The position numbers and the translations under genes are program-made. The notes beneath the pieces are model-generated. The model searched no databases and was not told the origin of the DNA. It saw nothing but the letters and a program-made list of their open reading frames with translations. Positions 46,849-58,423 of a stretch of 64,000 nt of DNA are shown piece by piece. Origin of the DNA: Calamus simplicifolius (Eukaryota > Streptophyta > Magnoliopsida > Arecales > Arecaceae); the NCBI GenBank assembly GCA_900491605.1, contig UESW01000117.1:21358-85357 (forward strand). The letters run 5' to 3'. Numbering within the stretch: position 1 is the first letter of the stretch; each line of letters starts with the position of its first letter.

Positions 46849-49800
46849 TTAAGCTAGCTTCTTGGAACATCCGGGGCCTCAACGATCCCTCAAAGCACTC
46901 GGAGGTCCGTCACCTTGTTCATTCTCAAATATCTCTTGTATAGCCCTTCTTGAGACTAGAATTAAACCCCACAACAAAGAGAAGCTTCAAATGACTCTGT
47001 TTAAGAACTGGCACTGCTTTAACTTTTATGAAGGAGATGGTTCGGGTAGGATTTGGATTTGGTGGGATCCTTCCAAACTTCTGGTGGATGTTGTTTCCAA
47101 ACACGAACAGATCATTCATCTATCTGTCACTATCATTAGTTCCGGTGCCAAGTTCGCTGCCTCCTTTGCTTATGGTTCGAATGACGCTGCGGCGAGAAGA
47201 CAGCTTTGGGATATCTTGATAGATCGTGCCTCATCTTTTTCCCATCTGCCTTGGATCATCATGGGGGACTTCAATGCTATCAGGTTTCCGCATGAAAGGA
47301 AAGGTGGGAGTATTGAATGGCCAAGCTTCATGAACGATTTTAATGATGCTCTGTTTGCTGCCGGCTTGGATGATCTTCGTTTTGGTGGATGTCTTTTTAC
47401 CTGGCACAATTCCAGACTCAATGGGCACATCCTGCGCAAGCTGGACCGTGCTCTTGTCAATCCCTTATGGATTAATTTCTTCTCCAACTCTTCTGCTGAA
47501 TTCCTTCCCTTCGGCCTTTCTGATCACTCTGCGGCAGTTGTTAATCTCGGTCTGAGTTTCCAGGCCTTTAGACCGCCCTTCAAGTTCTTCAATTTCTGGG
47601 CCGATTTCGATGAGTTCCTGCCATTAATTGAGAAGGTTTGGTGTACTCCTGTGGCTGGTCATGCAATGTATATAGTTTATAGAAAGTTGAAGCTTGTTAA
47701 ATTGGCTTTGAAGGCTCTGTGTAGGTCCAAGAATGATCTCATTTACGGCGACCTGGCTTCTCTCCGTGCCGAGCTTGCTGGATTGCAATCTTCAATAGCT
47801 GCTGGCTCTAATGATAAAGATCTTCTAGAGAGGGAGACGGACTGTGCTATGAGGCTGTCACTTGTTTACAAAGGGAAGGAGAGCTATGTAAGGCAGAAGA
47901 GTAGAATCCAATGGTTGAAGGAAGGCGATCATAATTCTGCTTTCTTCTTCAATTCGGTTAAAGGAAGGATCAACACCAACAAGATCCTAAGTATCCAGAA
48001 TGACCTTGGTGACTGGATTCGGGATAAGGATCAGATTGCTCATGAAGTTGTCTCTTTCTTCAAAAATCTTCTTGGCACTAGCGGTGGATCAAGCTATCCG
48101 GGTTCTGTTATGCTTCAGAGCTTTGTGGGCCGGGTTCTCTCTCAGGTCAAATCAGAAAATTGAGCTGTGGATTTAGTGATGAGGAAATCAAAGCTACATT
48201 CTTTGGACTTCATCCCAACAAATCTCCTGGTCCGGATGGTTTCAATGCTTTCTTCTTCCATAAGACGTGGCCCATTGTGGGAAATGATATCACTGCGGCT
48301 GTCAGGGACTTCTTCTCCAAGGGTGTTCTTCTCAAGGAAGCTAATTGCACGATCATTGCTCTTATCCCCAAGGTCCCCAATGCATCCAAATTAAAGGATT
48401 TCAGGCCTATTTCCTGCTGCAACACTATTTATAAATGCATTTCTAAGTTGCTTGCCAATCGGCTGAAAGAAGTTCTTCCTTCCTTTATCAATGAATCTCA
48501 ATCCGCCTTCGTGCATGGTAGAAGCATTGGCGATAATATTTTGTTGGCTCAGGAGCTGATTCGTGGTTATCACCTTTCCACTCCCTCTTCGAATTGTGCT
48601 CTTAAAGTCGACCACCTAATGAAGGCGTTCGACTCTGTTCGGTGGGACTTTCTCTGGGACTCCCTTCGGCTTCTTGGTTTCCCTCTCATCTTCATAGGTT
48701 GGATCAAGGCCTGTGTCTCCTCTGCTAGGTTTTCTGTCTCTATTAATGGAGAGCTCAAAGGGTTCTTCGATGGGAAGAGAGGGCTCCGTCAAGGTGATCC
48801 CATTTCACCCTATTTATTTGTTATTTGCATGAATGTCTTCTCCCGGATCCTTGACCAGAAAATCCAAGCTTCCAAGTCTTTTAAATATCATTGGAGATGC
48901 CGGAAATCTGGTTTATCTCATCTTTGCTTTGCGAATGACTTACTTATCTTTTGCCGTGGAGATCTCAATTCCATTAGAGTTGTGAAGGATGCTCTTGATA
49001 CCTTCTCCTCTCTTTCTGGGTTAATTCCTAATAAATCTAAAAGTTCAATCTTTGTCTCCGGGAGCTCGGCTGATACTCAGAATGACTTTGCTAACTTCTT
49101 CGGTTTCAGCCTGGGTACCTTTCCTATTCGTTATCTGGGGGTCCCTCTCATCTCCTCGAAGCTCCGTGCTCTGGATTGTCATGCTTTGGTCGACCGTATT
49201 TTGAAGAGGATTAAGCTTTGGACTAACCGTTTCCTCTCTTATGCTGGAAGGTTACAACTTATCCAATCAGTTATTTTCAGTATTCAGTCTTTCTGGAGTG
49301 CTCATTTCATCCTTCCTGTAAAAGTCACCAAAGAGATTGAAGGTATTCTTTCTGCTTTCTTATGGAAGGGTTGTTCCTTGTCTCGCAAAGGTGCTAAAGT
49401 GGCTTGGTCTGATATCTCCTGTCCGAAGGTTGAAGGTGGTTTGGGAATCAAAAGGATTCGTGATTGGAACAACGCTTCTATGACCCGCTATATTTGGTTA
49501 CTCTGCCAGCCTTGCTCCAAGTCTCTATGGGTCACTTGGGTTAAGATGAACCTTCTGCATAAAGATCAATTCTGGGTGGCTAAAGTTCCTTGGCATTGTT
49601 CTTGGACTTGGAGGAAAATTCTCAAGCTTAGGGAAAGAGTGAAGGGCTTCATCTCTATCAAAGTGGGGAATGGTGAGAACACCTCTCTTTGGTTTGACTC
49701 TTGGAGACCTCTTGGTCCTATTTGTTCTTCCCCCAATGCTAGAGTTATTTTGGATTCGGGTCTTTCCAAGGATGCAAAAGTCAGCGCCATCCTCTCTGAT

Positions 49801-49935
49801 GGCATCTGGAGATGGCCAGTTGCTAATTCCTTCGATCTGATTACTTTGAAGGATGAAGCCCGATCTCTCCCTCTGCCTGATTGCAGCCACCTAGATAAGG
49901 TTCTTTGGAATGGATCTTGTGATTTTTCTATTAAA
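46845..49935 (+). pseudogene. LINE-d ORF2: endonuclease, RT (frameshifted, catalytic Asp lost)
   Basis: Starts MIKLASWNIRGLND. A one-base deletion near 46928 and a second frameshift near 48155 break it into open pieces 46862-48163 (endonuclease: LLETR, GDFNAI, SDHSA) and 48160 onward (RT: HPNKSPGPDGF, GLRQGDPISPYLF). The catalytic FADD box reads FAND, replacing the first Asp with Asn; the motif-A KIDLMKAFD also carries an extra codon (VDHLMKAFD). The frame continues to CDFSIK, where LINE-f is inserted, and resumes at 51492. Non-functional on three counts. Confidence 0.9.
49919..49935. repeat. Target site duplication of LINE-f, left copy
   Basis: GTGATTTTTCTATTAAA (17 bp) is repeated at 51475-51491 after the LINE-f poly-A. 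Confidence 0.92.
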
Positions 49936-51474
49936 GAGGATCAAGCTCAAAGCTTTGGACTGTCAAGCCTTGGTGGATCGTATATTGAAGAGGATCAAGC
50001 TCTGGACTAATCGCTTCCTCTCCTATGCTGGAAGGCTTCAACTTATTCAATCAATTATATTCAGTATCCAGACTTTTTGGAGCTCCCACTTTATTCTACC
50101 AGTCAAAGTCACCAAAAGATATAGAAGGTATTCTCTCTGCTTTCTTATGGAAAGGTACTTCCTTAAGTCATTCTGGTGCTAAAGTAGCTTGGAGTGATAT
50201 CTTTTGTCCGAAACCCGAAGGAGGATTGGGAATCAAAAAGATTCGTGATTGGAACAATGCCTCCATGACCCGTTATATTTGGCTTCTTTGTCAGCCCTGC
50301 TCTAATTCCCTGTGGGCTGCTTGGGTCAAGAGGAATCTGCTGCATAAAGACCACTTTTGGGTGGCAAAAGTTCCTTGGAACTGCTCTTGGACCTGGAGGA
50401 AAATCCTAAAGCTTCGGGACAGAATCAGGGCTTTCATCTCCGTCAATGTAGGGAATGGTGGAGATACTTCCCTTTGGTTTGATTCTTGGAGGCCTCTTGG
50501 CCCTATTTGTTCCTCCTCACATGCTAGAGTCATTTCCGACTCCGGACTTGGGATAAATGCAAAGGTTAGTGACATTATTTTTGGCGGCTCATGGAGATGG
50601 CCGGTAGCTAATTCTATTGAGCTGATAGCTTTGAAGGAAGACTCTAGATCCCTTGATCCCCCTGATTGCAGCCATCAGGACAAGATTCTTTGGAACGGTT
50701 CCCCAGCCTTCTCTATTAAGGGTGTTTGGAATTGCATCCGGACTCCGAGCGGCCGTGTGGACTGGGCGCATCTTCTTTGGTTTCCTCATCATGTGCCTAG
50801 GCACTCATTTATTTTATGGCTTGCTATCAAAGGTAGACTCTCTACTCAAGATCGTCTCCATTCCTTTGGTGTTCAAGGTCATCTCTCCTTATCCTGCTTT
50901 CTATGCCAAGACCATCCAGAGGATCATAGCCATCTATTTTTCAGCTGCCCTTTTTCCTTTCGGATCTGGTCTTCTATTGCCAGTTTGTGCGATTTTGAGC
51001 ATTATCCTTCATCTTGGGAGCTCTTGAGACCATGGCTCTGCAGGAATATCAAAGGCAAATCCCTTCATTCAATTATTTGCAGACTAGCTTTGGGAGCTTC
51101 TTTGTACCTCATTTGGTTTGAAAGGAACTCTCGCAAGCATGGCCAAAGACCTCTTAATGAAGCTGGGATCCTTTCAAAGATTATGGACTCTGTTAGGGCG
51201 AGTTTGGATGGTGCTAATTTTCCCAGGAAGGAGGGTCATCAAAGATTGATTGAAAAATGGCAACTCCCTTCCTCAATCTCGAGCTGATGCCCTTTGTTTA
51301 TGATTTCTACCGTGACTCCATCACGATTGTGCTTTCATCTCGTGTGAGATGTCTTTACCTGTTGTTTTAGGTTTCTACTGTTCTTACTTGTCTTATCCGG
51401 GGTATGCCCCTTTTCTTGTACTTAACTCTCCTTTACTTATAAATTTCATACTTCACTTTTCAAAAAAAAAAAAA
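49936..51474 (+). mobile_element. LINE-f: 5'-truncated LINE inserted in LINE-d ORF2
   Basis: Begins in the codons for LKALDCQALVDRI and ends with a 3' UTR carrying CGGGGTATGCCCC (51399-51411), CTTGTACTTAAC and an A-run to 51474. A perfect 17-bp target duplication flanks it. Its first 13 bases, GAGGATCAAGCTC, repeat a sequence found about 50 bp further in (AAGAGGATCAAGCTC), as if reverse transcription had jumped back before finishing. Confidence 0.92.
49946..51287 (+). pseudogene. LINE-f ORF2 C-terminal fragment
   Basis: Covers the segment after the RT palm (LVDRILKRIKLWTNRFLSY) through zf-RVT (CFLCQDHPEDHSHLFFSC) to LPSSISS. A one-base difference near 50125 (AAAAGATATAGAAG) shifts the frame between the first 60 codons and the rest; the later part is open from about 50025 to 51287. 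Confidence 0.87.
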
Positions 51475-51491
51475 GTGATTTTTCTATTAAA

Positions 51492-51836
51492 AGGGTTTGG
51501 AATTGCCTTCGCTCCTCTTCTCAACCGGTTGACTGGGCTCATCTTCTTTGGTTTAAGCATCATGTTCCTCGTCATTCTTTCATTTCATGGTTAGCATTTA
51601 GAGGAAGGCTCTCTACCCAGGACCGCCTTCAATCTTTTGGTATTCACTGTCTCTCTTCATGTATTCTATGCCATGGCACTACTGAGGACCATAACCATCT
51701 GTTTTTTAATTGCTCATTCTCCTATCGGATCTGGAATTCCATTGCCGGTAAGTGCGCCTTGAGGTATAATTCTTCTTCTTTAGGGCAGTTAAGGCAATGG
51801 CTTTGCAGAAGCATCAAAGGTTCCTCTCTCCACTCC
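51492..51836 (+). pseudogene. LINE-d ORF2 continuation (zf-RVT region)
   Basis: Resumes the LINE-d frame after LINE-f: RVWNCLRSSSQPVDWAHLLW, the zf-RVT core (CILCHGTTEDHNHLFFNC) and GSSLHSTICR, where LINE-g interrupts. The frame is open throughout. Confidence 0.87.
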
Positions 51837-51851
51837 ACCATCTGCAGACTT
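51837..51851. repeat. Target site duplication of LINE-g, left copy
   Basis: ACCATCTGCAGACTT (15 bp) is repeated at 53276-53290. Confidence 0.9.
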
Positions 51852-53275
51852 TTTTTTTTTTTTTTTTTTGAAGGTTAAATGGGGTGAATTGTATTGATTA
51901 GCTGTAATAGGTACATGAAATCGGGACAAAACCCGAAGAGAGGTAGAGACCTCAAAAGAAAGTCAGACCTCAAAAGAAAACCATGGGAATACATCCAGCA
52001 AGAGGTAGAGACCTCAAAAGTAAATCAGCCCGGATTACATCCAGGACCTAGCAAAAGAACTCAAAAGATGAGCTACGAAGGAGATCAGCACAGGAGAGAA
52101 GGGGAAAACTGCCACCTATCAATCAATTGGAGATTTGCAGTATTTCTGGGGAACTTTGCACCATCAAGCTTTAGCCTGACCGAATCCATAATCTTTATAA
52201 CAATACCTTTTTCTGTGAGAGGAGGTCGCCCATGCATGCGATAGTTCCTTTCATTCCAAATGAAATACACAGTAGCTCCAAAAGCAAGTCTGCTGACACA
52301 GGAGAGTAGAGAAGACCCTTTGAGTTTCCTACTAATCCACGGCCTCAATCTCTCCCAAGTAGAAGGATAGTGCGCTAAACCACAGATAGCCGCAATGGAC
52401 TGCCAAACCCGAGCGGAGAAGGGGCAGCTAAAGAACAGATGACCATGGTCCTCAGAACGACCTTGGCATAGAGAACAAGTCATGTGACCGAGAATGCCAA
52501 AAGATAGCAGACGATCCTGAGTGGAGAGTCTGCCTTTAATAGCTAACCATAAAATGAAGGAGTGCCTGGGAACATGAAGCTTAAACCAAACCAAATGAGC
52601 CCAGTAGACCCGCTGGGAAGGAGACCGGAGAGTATTCCAAACTCTTTTGATAGAGAATCCAGAAGACCCATCCCATAAAATCTTATCCTGACGACTGCAA
52701 TCAGGAGGAGGAAGTGAACAGGATTCGCCTTTTAGATTGACCAAATCAATAGAATTCGCAGCAGGCCACCTCCAGGTTCCAGAAGAGATAATAGCACTAA
52801 CCTTTGCATCTTTGGAAAGACCCGAGTCAGTAATAACTCTAGCGTGGGGAGAGGAACATATAGGACCCTGGGGTCTCCAAGAGTCAAACCATAGGGAGGA
52901 ATCATCGCCATTCCCCACGTCAACAGAGATGAAACTCTTCACTCTTCCCCGCATCTTGAGGATTTTCCTCCAAGTCCAAGAGCAGCTCCATGGAACCTTT
53001 GCCACCCAGAAGTGTTCCTTGTGCAGCAGATTTAACTTCACCCATGCAGCCCATAAGGAGGTAGGACTTGGTTGACATAATAACCAAATGAGGCGAGACA
53101 AGGAGGCAGCATTCCAGTCCCGGACCTTCTTAATCCCCAGCCCACCTTCATCCTTCGGAGTAGATAAATCAGCCCAAGAGACTTTGGCTCCATGACGATT
53201 TAAGGAAACACCATTCCAAAGAAAAGCCGAAAGGATGCTTTCAATCTCTTTGGTGACCTTAATCCTCCCCAAAAT
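51852..53275 (-). mobile_element. LINE-g: 5'-truncated LINE inserted in LINE-d
   Basis: Poly-A tail seen as poly-T at 51852-51869 and a 15-bp target duplication. It is of the same subfamily as LINE-b and LINE-i. Its 5' end is odd: about 20 bases coding ILGRIK are joined directly to the codons of VTKEIES, skipping 36 codons present in the related copies, with AAGGT shared at the joint. Confidence 0.92.
52085..53274 (-). pseudogene. LINE-g ORF2 C-terminal fragment (zf-RVT)
   Basis: An open frame of about 395 codons ending FSPSLLC. It covers the post-RT region and zf-RVT (LHVPRHSFILWLAIKGRL, CSLCQGRSEDHGHLFFSC). The 36-codon gap near its start is in frame. An upstream Met at 53344 is in LINE-d sequence and not relevant. 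Confidence 0.88.
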
Positions 53276-53290
53276 ACCATCTGCAGACTT

Positions 53291-53370
53291 GCTCTGGGAG
53301 CTTCTTTGTACTTCATTTGGCATGAAAGGAACTCTCGCAGTCATGGGAATCGACCTCTTAATGAAGTTGG
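53291..53370 (+). pseudogene. LINE-d ORF2, last visible piece
   Basis: Reads LALGASLYFIWHERNSRSHG and on to LNEVG in the LINE-d frame, then is cut by the poly-T of LINE-h at 53371. The LINE-d 3' end is not found again within the window. Confidence 0.85.
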
Positions 53371-53643
53371 TTTTTTTTTTTGAAAGTTAAAGGTGATTTG
53401 TATTCAAAAAAAAGAGTTATAAGTACAAGAGAGCAGGACAGAGCCCGCAAGCATACAAGCAAGGGAAAACATCCATCAAAGGTTGTAGTAACCTAAGGCC
53501 AAAATAAACCAGACCAACCAAGTCAAACAAAAAGGTTACAAAAGACCGAGCTGGATTAACTCAAAAGAGAGGAGGGTAGTTGCCATCTATCAATCAACTG
53601 GAGATTTGCCGCATTTCTGGGAAAAGAAGCACCCTCCAACTTC
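53371..53643 (-). mobile_element. LINE-h, 3' end piece
   Basis: Poly-T (53371-53381) then a LINE 3' UTR on the minus strand with a degenerate hairpin (GCGGGCTCTGTCCTGC) and CTCTTGTACTTATAAC, then the last ORF2 codons (FPRNAANLQLIDRWQL) up to LINE-i at 53644. Its upstream part may be the LINE sequence at about 58211-60240, which would mean the middle of ORF2 was lost when LINE-i inserted; alternatively that is a different copy. Confidence 0.8.
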
Positions 53644-56600
53644 TTTTTTTTTTTTGAAAGTTAAATGGGGTGAATTGTATTGATTAGCTATAATTGGTAC
53701 ATAAGATCGGGACAAAACCCGAAGAGAGGTAGACCTCAAAAGAAAGTCAGACCTCAAAAGAAAACCAAAGGAATACATCCAGCAAGAGGTAAAGACCTCA
53801 AAAGTAAATCAGCCCGGATTACATCCAGAACCTAACAAAATAACTCAGTAGATGAGCACCGAAAAGAGATCAGCACAGGAGAGAAGGGGATAACTGCCAC
53901 CTATCCATCAATTGGAGATTTGCAGTATTCCTGGGGAACTTTGCACCTTCCAGCTTTAGCCTGACCGAATCCATAATCTTTATAACAATACCTTTTTCGG
54001 TGAGAGGAGGTCGCCCATGCATGCGATAGTTCCTTTCATTCCAAATGAAATACACAGTAGCTCCAAAGGCAAGTCTGCTGACACAGGATAGGAGAGAAGA
54101 CCCTTTGAGTTTCCTACTAATCCACGGCTTCAGTCTCTCCCAAGTAGAAGGATAGTGCGCTAGACCACATATAGACGCAATGGACTGCCAAACCCGAGCA
54201 GAAAAGGGGCAGCTAAAAAACAGATGACCATGGTCCTCAGAATGACCTTGACATAGGGAGCAAGTCATGTGACCGAGAATGCCAAAAGATAGCAGACGAT
54301 CCTGAGTAGTGAGTCTACCTTTAATAGCTAACCATAAGATGAAGGAGTGCCTAGGAACATGAAGCTTAAACCAAACCAAATGAGCCCAGTAGACCCGCTG
54401 GGAAGGAGTCCGGAGAGAATTCCAAACTCTTTTTATAGAGAATCCGGGAGACCCATCCCATAAAATCTTATCCTGACGACTGCAATCAGGAGGAGGAAGT
54501 GAACAGGATTCGCCTTTCAGAGTGACCAAATCAATAGAATTCGCAGCAGGCCACCTCCAGGTTCCAGAAGAGATAATAGCACTAACCTTTGCATCAATGG
54601 AAAGACCCGAGTCAGTAATAACTCTAGCGTGGGGAGAGGAACATATAGGACCCTGGGGTCTCCAAGAGTCAAACCATAGGGAGGAATTATCGCCATTCCC
54701 CACGTCAACAGAGATGAAACTCTTCACTCTTCCCCGCATCTTGAGGATTTTCCTCCAAGTCCAAGAGCAGCTCCATGGAACCTTTGCCACCCAGAATTGT
54801 TCCTTGTGCAGCAGATTTAACTTCACCCATGCAGCCCATAAGGAGGTAGGACTTGGTTGACATAATAACCAAATGAGTCTAGACAGGGAGGCAGCATTCC
54901 AGTCCCGAACCTTCTTAATCCCCAGCCCACCTTCATCCTTCGGAGTAGATAAATCAGCCCAAGAGACTTTGGCTCCATGACGGTTTAAAGAAACACCATT
55001 CCAAAGAAAAGCCGAGAGGATACTTTCAATCTCTTTGGTGACCTTTGCAGGAAGGATAAAATGGGCACTCCAGTAAGACTGGATGCTAAATAAAACAGAT
55101 TGAATAAGCTGTAATCTGCCTGCATATGATAGAAAGCGATTAGTCCAAACCTTAATCCTTCCCAGAATGCGATCAACTAAGGCTTGACAGTCAGAAGCTT
55201 TGAGCCTGGTGGAGATGAGAGGAACACCCAGGTATTTAATTGGGAGAGAGCCAATAGAAACACCCAAAAAGATGCAATGTCCTGCTGCACCTGAACCGAA
55301 GCACCGGAGATGAACACAGAGCATTTGGACAAGTTTGGAGCAAGGCCAGATAGAGAAGAGAAGGTATCAAGAGCTTCTTTGATCACCTTAATAGAATTCA
55401 GCTCACCCCGGCAGAAAACCATCAAATCATCCGCAAAGCATAAATGAGATAATTTGGATTTCCGACACCTCCAGTGAAACTTGAAAGAGGAGGAAGCTTG
55501 GATTTTCCGGTCAAGGATCCGAGAAAAAATATCCATGCAAATGACAAATAAATAAGGAGATATAGGGTCCCCTTGACGAAGGCCTTTCTTCCCATCAAAG
55601 AAGCCGTGAAGTTCACCATTAATAGCCACAGAGAACTTTGCAGAAGAGACGCAGGAGCGAATCCATTTAATGAAGACAGGAGGAAATCCAAGAAGCTGGA
55701 GGGAAACCCACAGGAAGTCCCATCTAACAGAATCAAAGGCCTTCATTAGATCAATCTTTAGGGCACAGTTCGAAGAGGAGGAGGGAAGGTGGTAACCTCG
55801 CACCAGCTCCTGAGCTAACAAATATTATCTCCAATGTGCCTACCTTTGACAAAAGCAGTCTGAGCATCGTTAATAAAAGAAGGCAGGACGTGCTTCAGCC
55901 GATTGGCAAGAAGCTTAGAGATGCATTTATACACAGTATTGCAACAGGATATCGGCCTGAAGTCCTTCAGTCTTGAAGCATTTGGGATCTTAGGAATAAG
56001 AGCAATAATCGTGCAATTGACCTCCTTGAGAAGAAGACCATTTGAGAAAAACTCCTTGATAGCTGTAGTGAAGTCAGATCCAACAATGTGCCAAGCTTTC
56101 TGGAAAAAGAAGGCATTAAACCCATCCGGTCCTGGAGCTTTGTTTGGGTGAAGGCTGAACAGAGCATCTTTGATATCATCCTCCGTAAATTCACAACATA
56201 AATACCTTGATTGCTCAGGGGATAAAACACAGTCAACAAACCCAGTGAGCTCATCTCTACCGCACCATCCAGTGCTACTGTTCGAACCAAGGAGCTGGCT
56301 GAAGAAATTGACAACTTCTTGGGCAATCTGGTTCTTCTCCCGGATCCAATCGCCATTGTCCTTTTGGATACAATTTATCTTGTTTACATTGACTCGGCCC
56401 TTAACAGAATTGAAGAAGAAGGCTGAGCATTGGTCCCCCTCTTTCAGCCATTGGATCCTACTTCGCTGTCTAGCATAGCTCTCCTTCCCTTTGCAAGCTA
56501 GATGGAGCTGATTAGCACAAGCAATTTCCTTCTCCAGGTTATCAGTTCCGTTGTTGCCTGCCGCGATGGAGGATTGCAAACCAGCAAGCTCGGAACGAAG

Positions 56601-58210
56601 ATGAGCAAGGTCCCCGTTGATAAGAGCGTTCTTGTGCCTACTAAGATCTCTCAAGGCAGATTTGACAAGTTTAAGCTTGCTATAAAGTTTGAACATGGCA
56701 TGACCACTAACCTGGGAGTCCCAAATCTTCTCAACCAAAGGGAAAAATTCTTCAAATTCACTCCAGAAATTGAAGAATTTAAACGGAGATTTGATCCGTG
56801 GAAGAGAAATACCAAGCTTAACCACAATCGGCGAGTGATCAGACAGTCCAAAGGGATGGAACTCAGCAAAAGATTGAGCAAAGGAACGAATCCACAAATG
56901 GTTGACAAGAGCTCTGTCAAGCTTCCGCAAGATGTGCCCGTTCACTCTAGAGTTGTGCCAAGTGAAAAGAGGGCCTCCAAATCTCAGATCATCCAAACCG
57001 GCTTCAAATAGTACATCATTTAGATCATTCATAAAGCTGGGCCAATCGCAACTCCCTCCTTTCCTTTCATGCCTATACCGGATTGCATTAAAATCCCCCA
57101 GAATAATCCATGGCAGATGAGAGAAAGACTTTGATTGGTTATTCAAAATGGCCCAAAGCTGCTTCCTGGACGTAGCATCAGAAGCTCCATAAGCAAAAGA
57201 GGCAATGAATTTAACACCACTATCCCGAATAGTAATAGAGAGGTGAATGATCTGATCATGCATGGAAACAACCTCAGCATGAAGGATTTTTGGGTTCCAC
57301 CAAATCCAAATCCTTCCGGAGTTATCACCATCGTAGCTGTTAACACAGTTCCAGCCTTTGATCAAGTAGGATTGAAATTTCTCTTTATTACATTCCTTGA
57401 TCTTTGTCTCAAGAAGGCCGATACAGGAGAGATTCTGGGAATGAACAAAGTGACGGATCTCCGAGTGCTTTGAGGGATCATTTAGACCCCGTATATTCCA
57501 TGAAGCAATCTTAATCATTTGGAATTCTTGTAGAGCTTCCCTCTGGAGTTACCAGAGCAATGAATCTTCTTCTTATCCTTCTTCTTCCTGCCTAGCTTTC
57601 CTTCAACTTCATCAATCATAATAAGCCTCCTAGCCAATAGAGGAGTGCTAGATGGAGACGAGGAGGGAGACGAGGCCTCACAAGGTGGCAATGCAGAAAG
57701 GAAAGAGTCCCGAACAGAGGAAACAGGGGAACTGGCTTTCGGAACAGTCAATACATTCGGATCGTCAAAATTCGGATCACAAGTTCCTGTAGCAGTCGGA
57801 TCGTCATTAGAAGCTAACGGGTCACTAGCTCCATCACCAGTCGGATCGTCAAGTCCAAACGAATCCCCGACTACTGTTCTAATCGGATCGAGATGTCTTG
57901 GACTAAGCGGATCCACAGCTGCTGCAATCGGATCCACAGCTACTGTAGCTACTGTAGCTACTGTAGCAAATGTAATCGGATCGTCAAATAACGGGTCGGA
58001 AAATACTGTAGCTACTGTAGCTACTGTAGCAAATGTAATCGGATCGTCAAATAACGGGTCGTAAAATACTGTAGCATATTCATATGAATTGGTAGAGGAG
58101 ATCAATCCATTAACAGCAAGAGAAATGGCCAATGAACGATGAGATTGCTGAACATTTGATTGAGGGAGGAGCTTAACCGAACCTTCCTTTCCATGCCAAG
58201 GAGGAAGGGA
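53644..58210 (-). mobile_element. LINE-i: LINE with ORF2 and the end of ORF1
   Basis: Poly-A tail seen as poly-T (53644-53655), 3' UTR, ORF2 (53870-57518) and an ORF1 C-terminal segment up to about 58210, where sequence homologous to other ORF1 linkers ends. The left flank CCTCCAACTTC is not repeated at the right end, so no target duplication was found. Subfamily as LINE-b and LINE-g. Confidence 0.85.
53870..57518 (-). pseudogene. LINE-i ORF2: endonuclease, RT, zf-RVT with two frameshifts
   Basis: Starts MIKIASWNIRGLND at 57518. The endonuclease is intact (LLETK, GDFNAI, SDHSP). RT carries HPNKAPGPDGF, GLRQGDPISPYLF and an intact FADD. The frame breaks near 55820 (one base lost in GDNILLAQEL) and near 55268 (in ASYLGVSIGS), giving open pieces 55815-57518, 55177-55821 and 53870-55324. 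zf-RVT CSLCQGHSEDHGHLFFSC; end SPSLLC. Full length about 1215 codons as in LINE-b. Two single-base lesions inactivate an otherwise complete gene. Confidence 0.92.
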
Positions 58211-58423
58211 ATCAAGTTGAAACCAGATCACATCTTCAAAACAGATAGCACCAAAAACATCCATGGAACAAGCTCCTAAAATCCTTAGCTTTGATGCAAT
58301 CTTGAACTTTGATTCAAAGAAAGCTATACAAGTGAGATATTGAGAAGAGACCAAGAAGTAATCTTCCGTATCGTTTGCAAGATCAATAAGACCCCGACTG
58401 AACCAAGAAGATAGTTTAAGCAT
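57515..58423 (-). CDS. Chimeric ORF: diverged endonuclease N-terminus fused to ORF1 C-terminal linker
   Basis: 302 codons. Residues 1 to about 70 align along their length with the ORF2 endonuclease start (MLKLSSWFSRGLIDLANDTE against MLKLAAWNIRGLNDPAKHSE; W7 and E37 kept, catalytic N8 changed to F). From about residue 72 it is the ORF1 C-terminus of LINE-i: GKEGSVKLLPQSNVQQSHRS, then a 21-residue tandem repeat (DPLFDDPITFATVATVATV) and the basic tail GRKKKDKKK. The start overlaps the upstream ORF1 stop in TAATG and its stop overlaps the ORF2 start in ATGA. Probably the accidental junction of LINE-h and LINE-i; function unknown. Confidence 0.7.
   Translation of the reverse strand: MLKLSSWFSRGLIDLANDTEDYFLVSSQYLTCIAFFESKFKIASKLRILGACSMDVFGAICFEDVIWFQLDSLPPWHGKEGSVKLLPQSNVQQSHRSLAISLAVNGLISSTNSYEYATVFYDPLFDDPITFATVATVATVFSDPLFDDPITFATVATVATVAVDPIAAAVDPLSPRHLDPIRTVVGDSFGLDDPTGDGASDPLASNDDPTATGTCDPNFDDPNVLTVPKASSPVSSVRDSFLSALPPCEASSPSSSPSSTPLLARRLIMIDEVEGKLGRKKKDKKKIHCSGNSRGKLYKNSK

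Larger units (their letters stand above)
36427..53370 (+). mobile_element. LINE-d: LINE with 5' end, split by Gypsy-B, LINE-f, LINE-g and LINE-h
   Basis: Pieces in order: 36427-38308 (5' UTR and ORF1), 46663-49935 (end of ORF1 and ORF2), 51492-51836 and 53291-53370 (ORF2 C-terminus). Each gap is one younger insertion with a recognisable boundary, and the protein reading resumes at the next codon. Its own 3' UTR and poly-A are not in the window. The 5' leader begins right after S2 monomers, so it inserted in or at the edge of the array. Confidence 0.9.
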
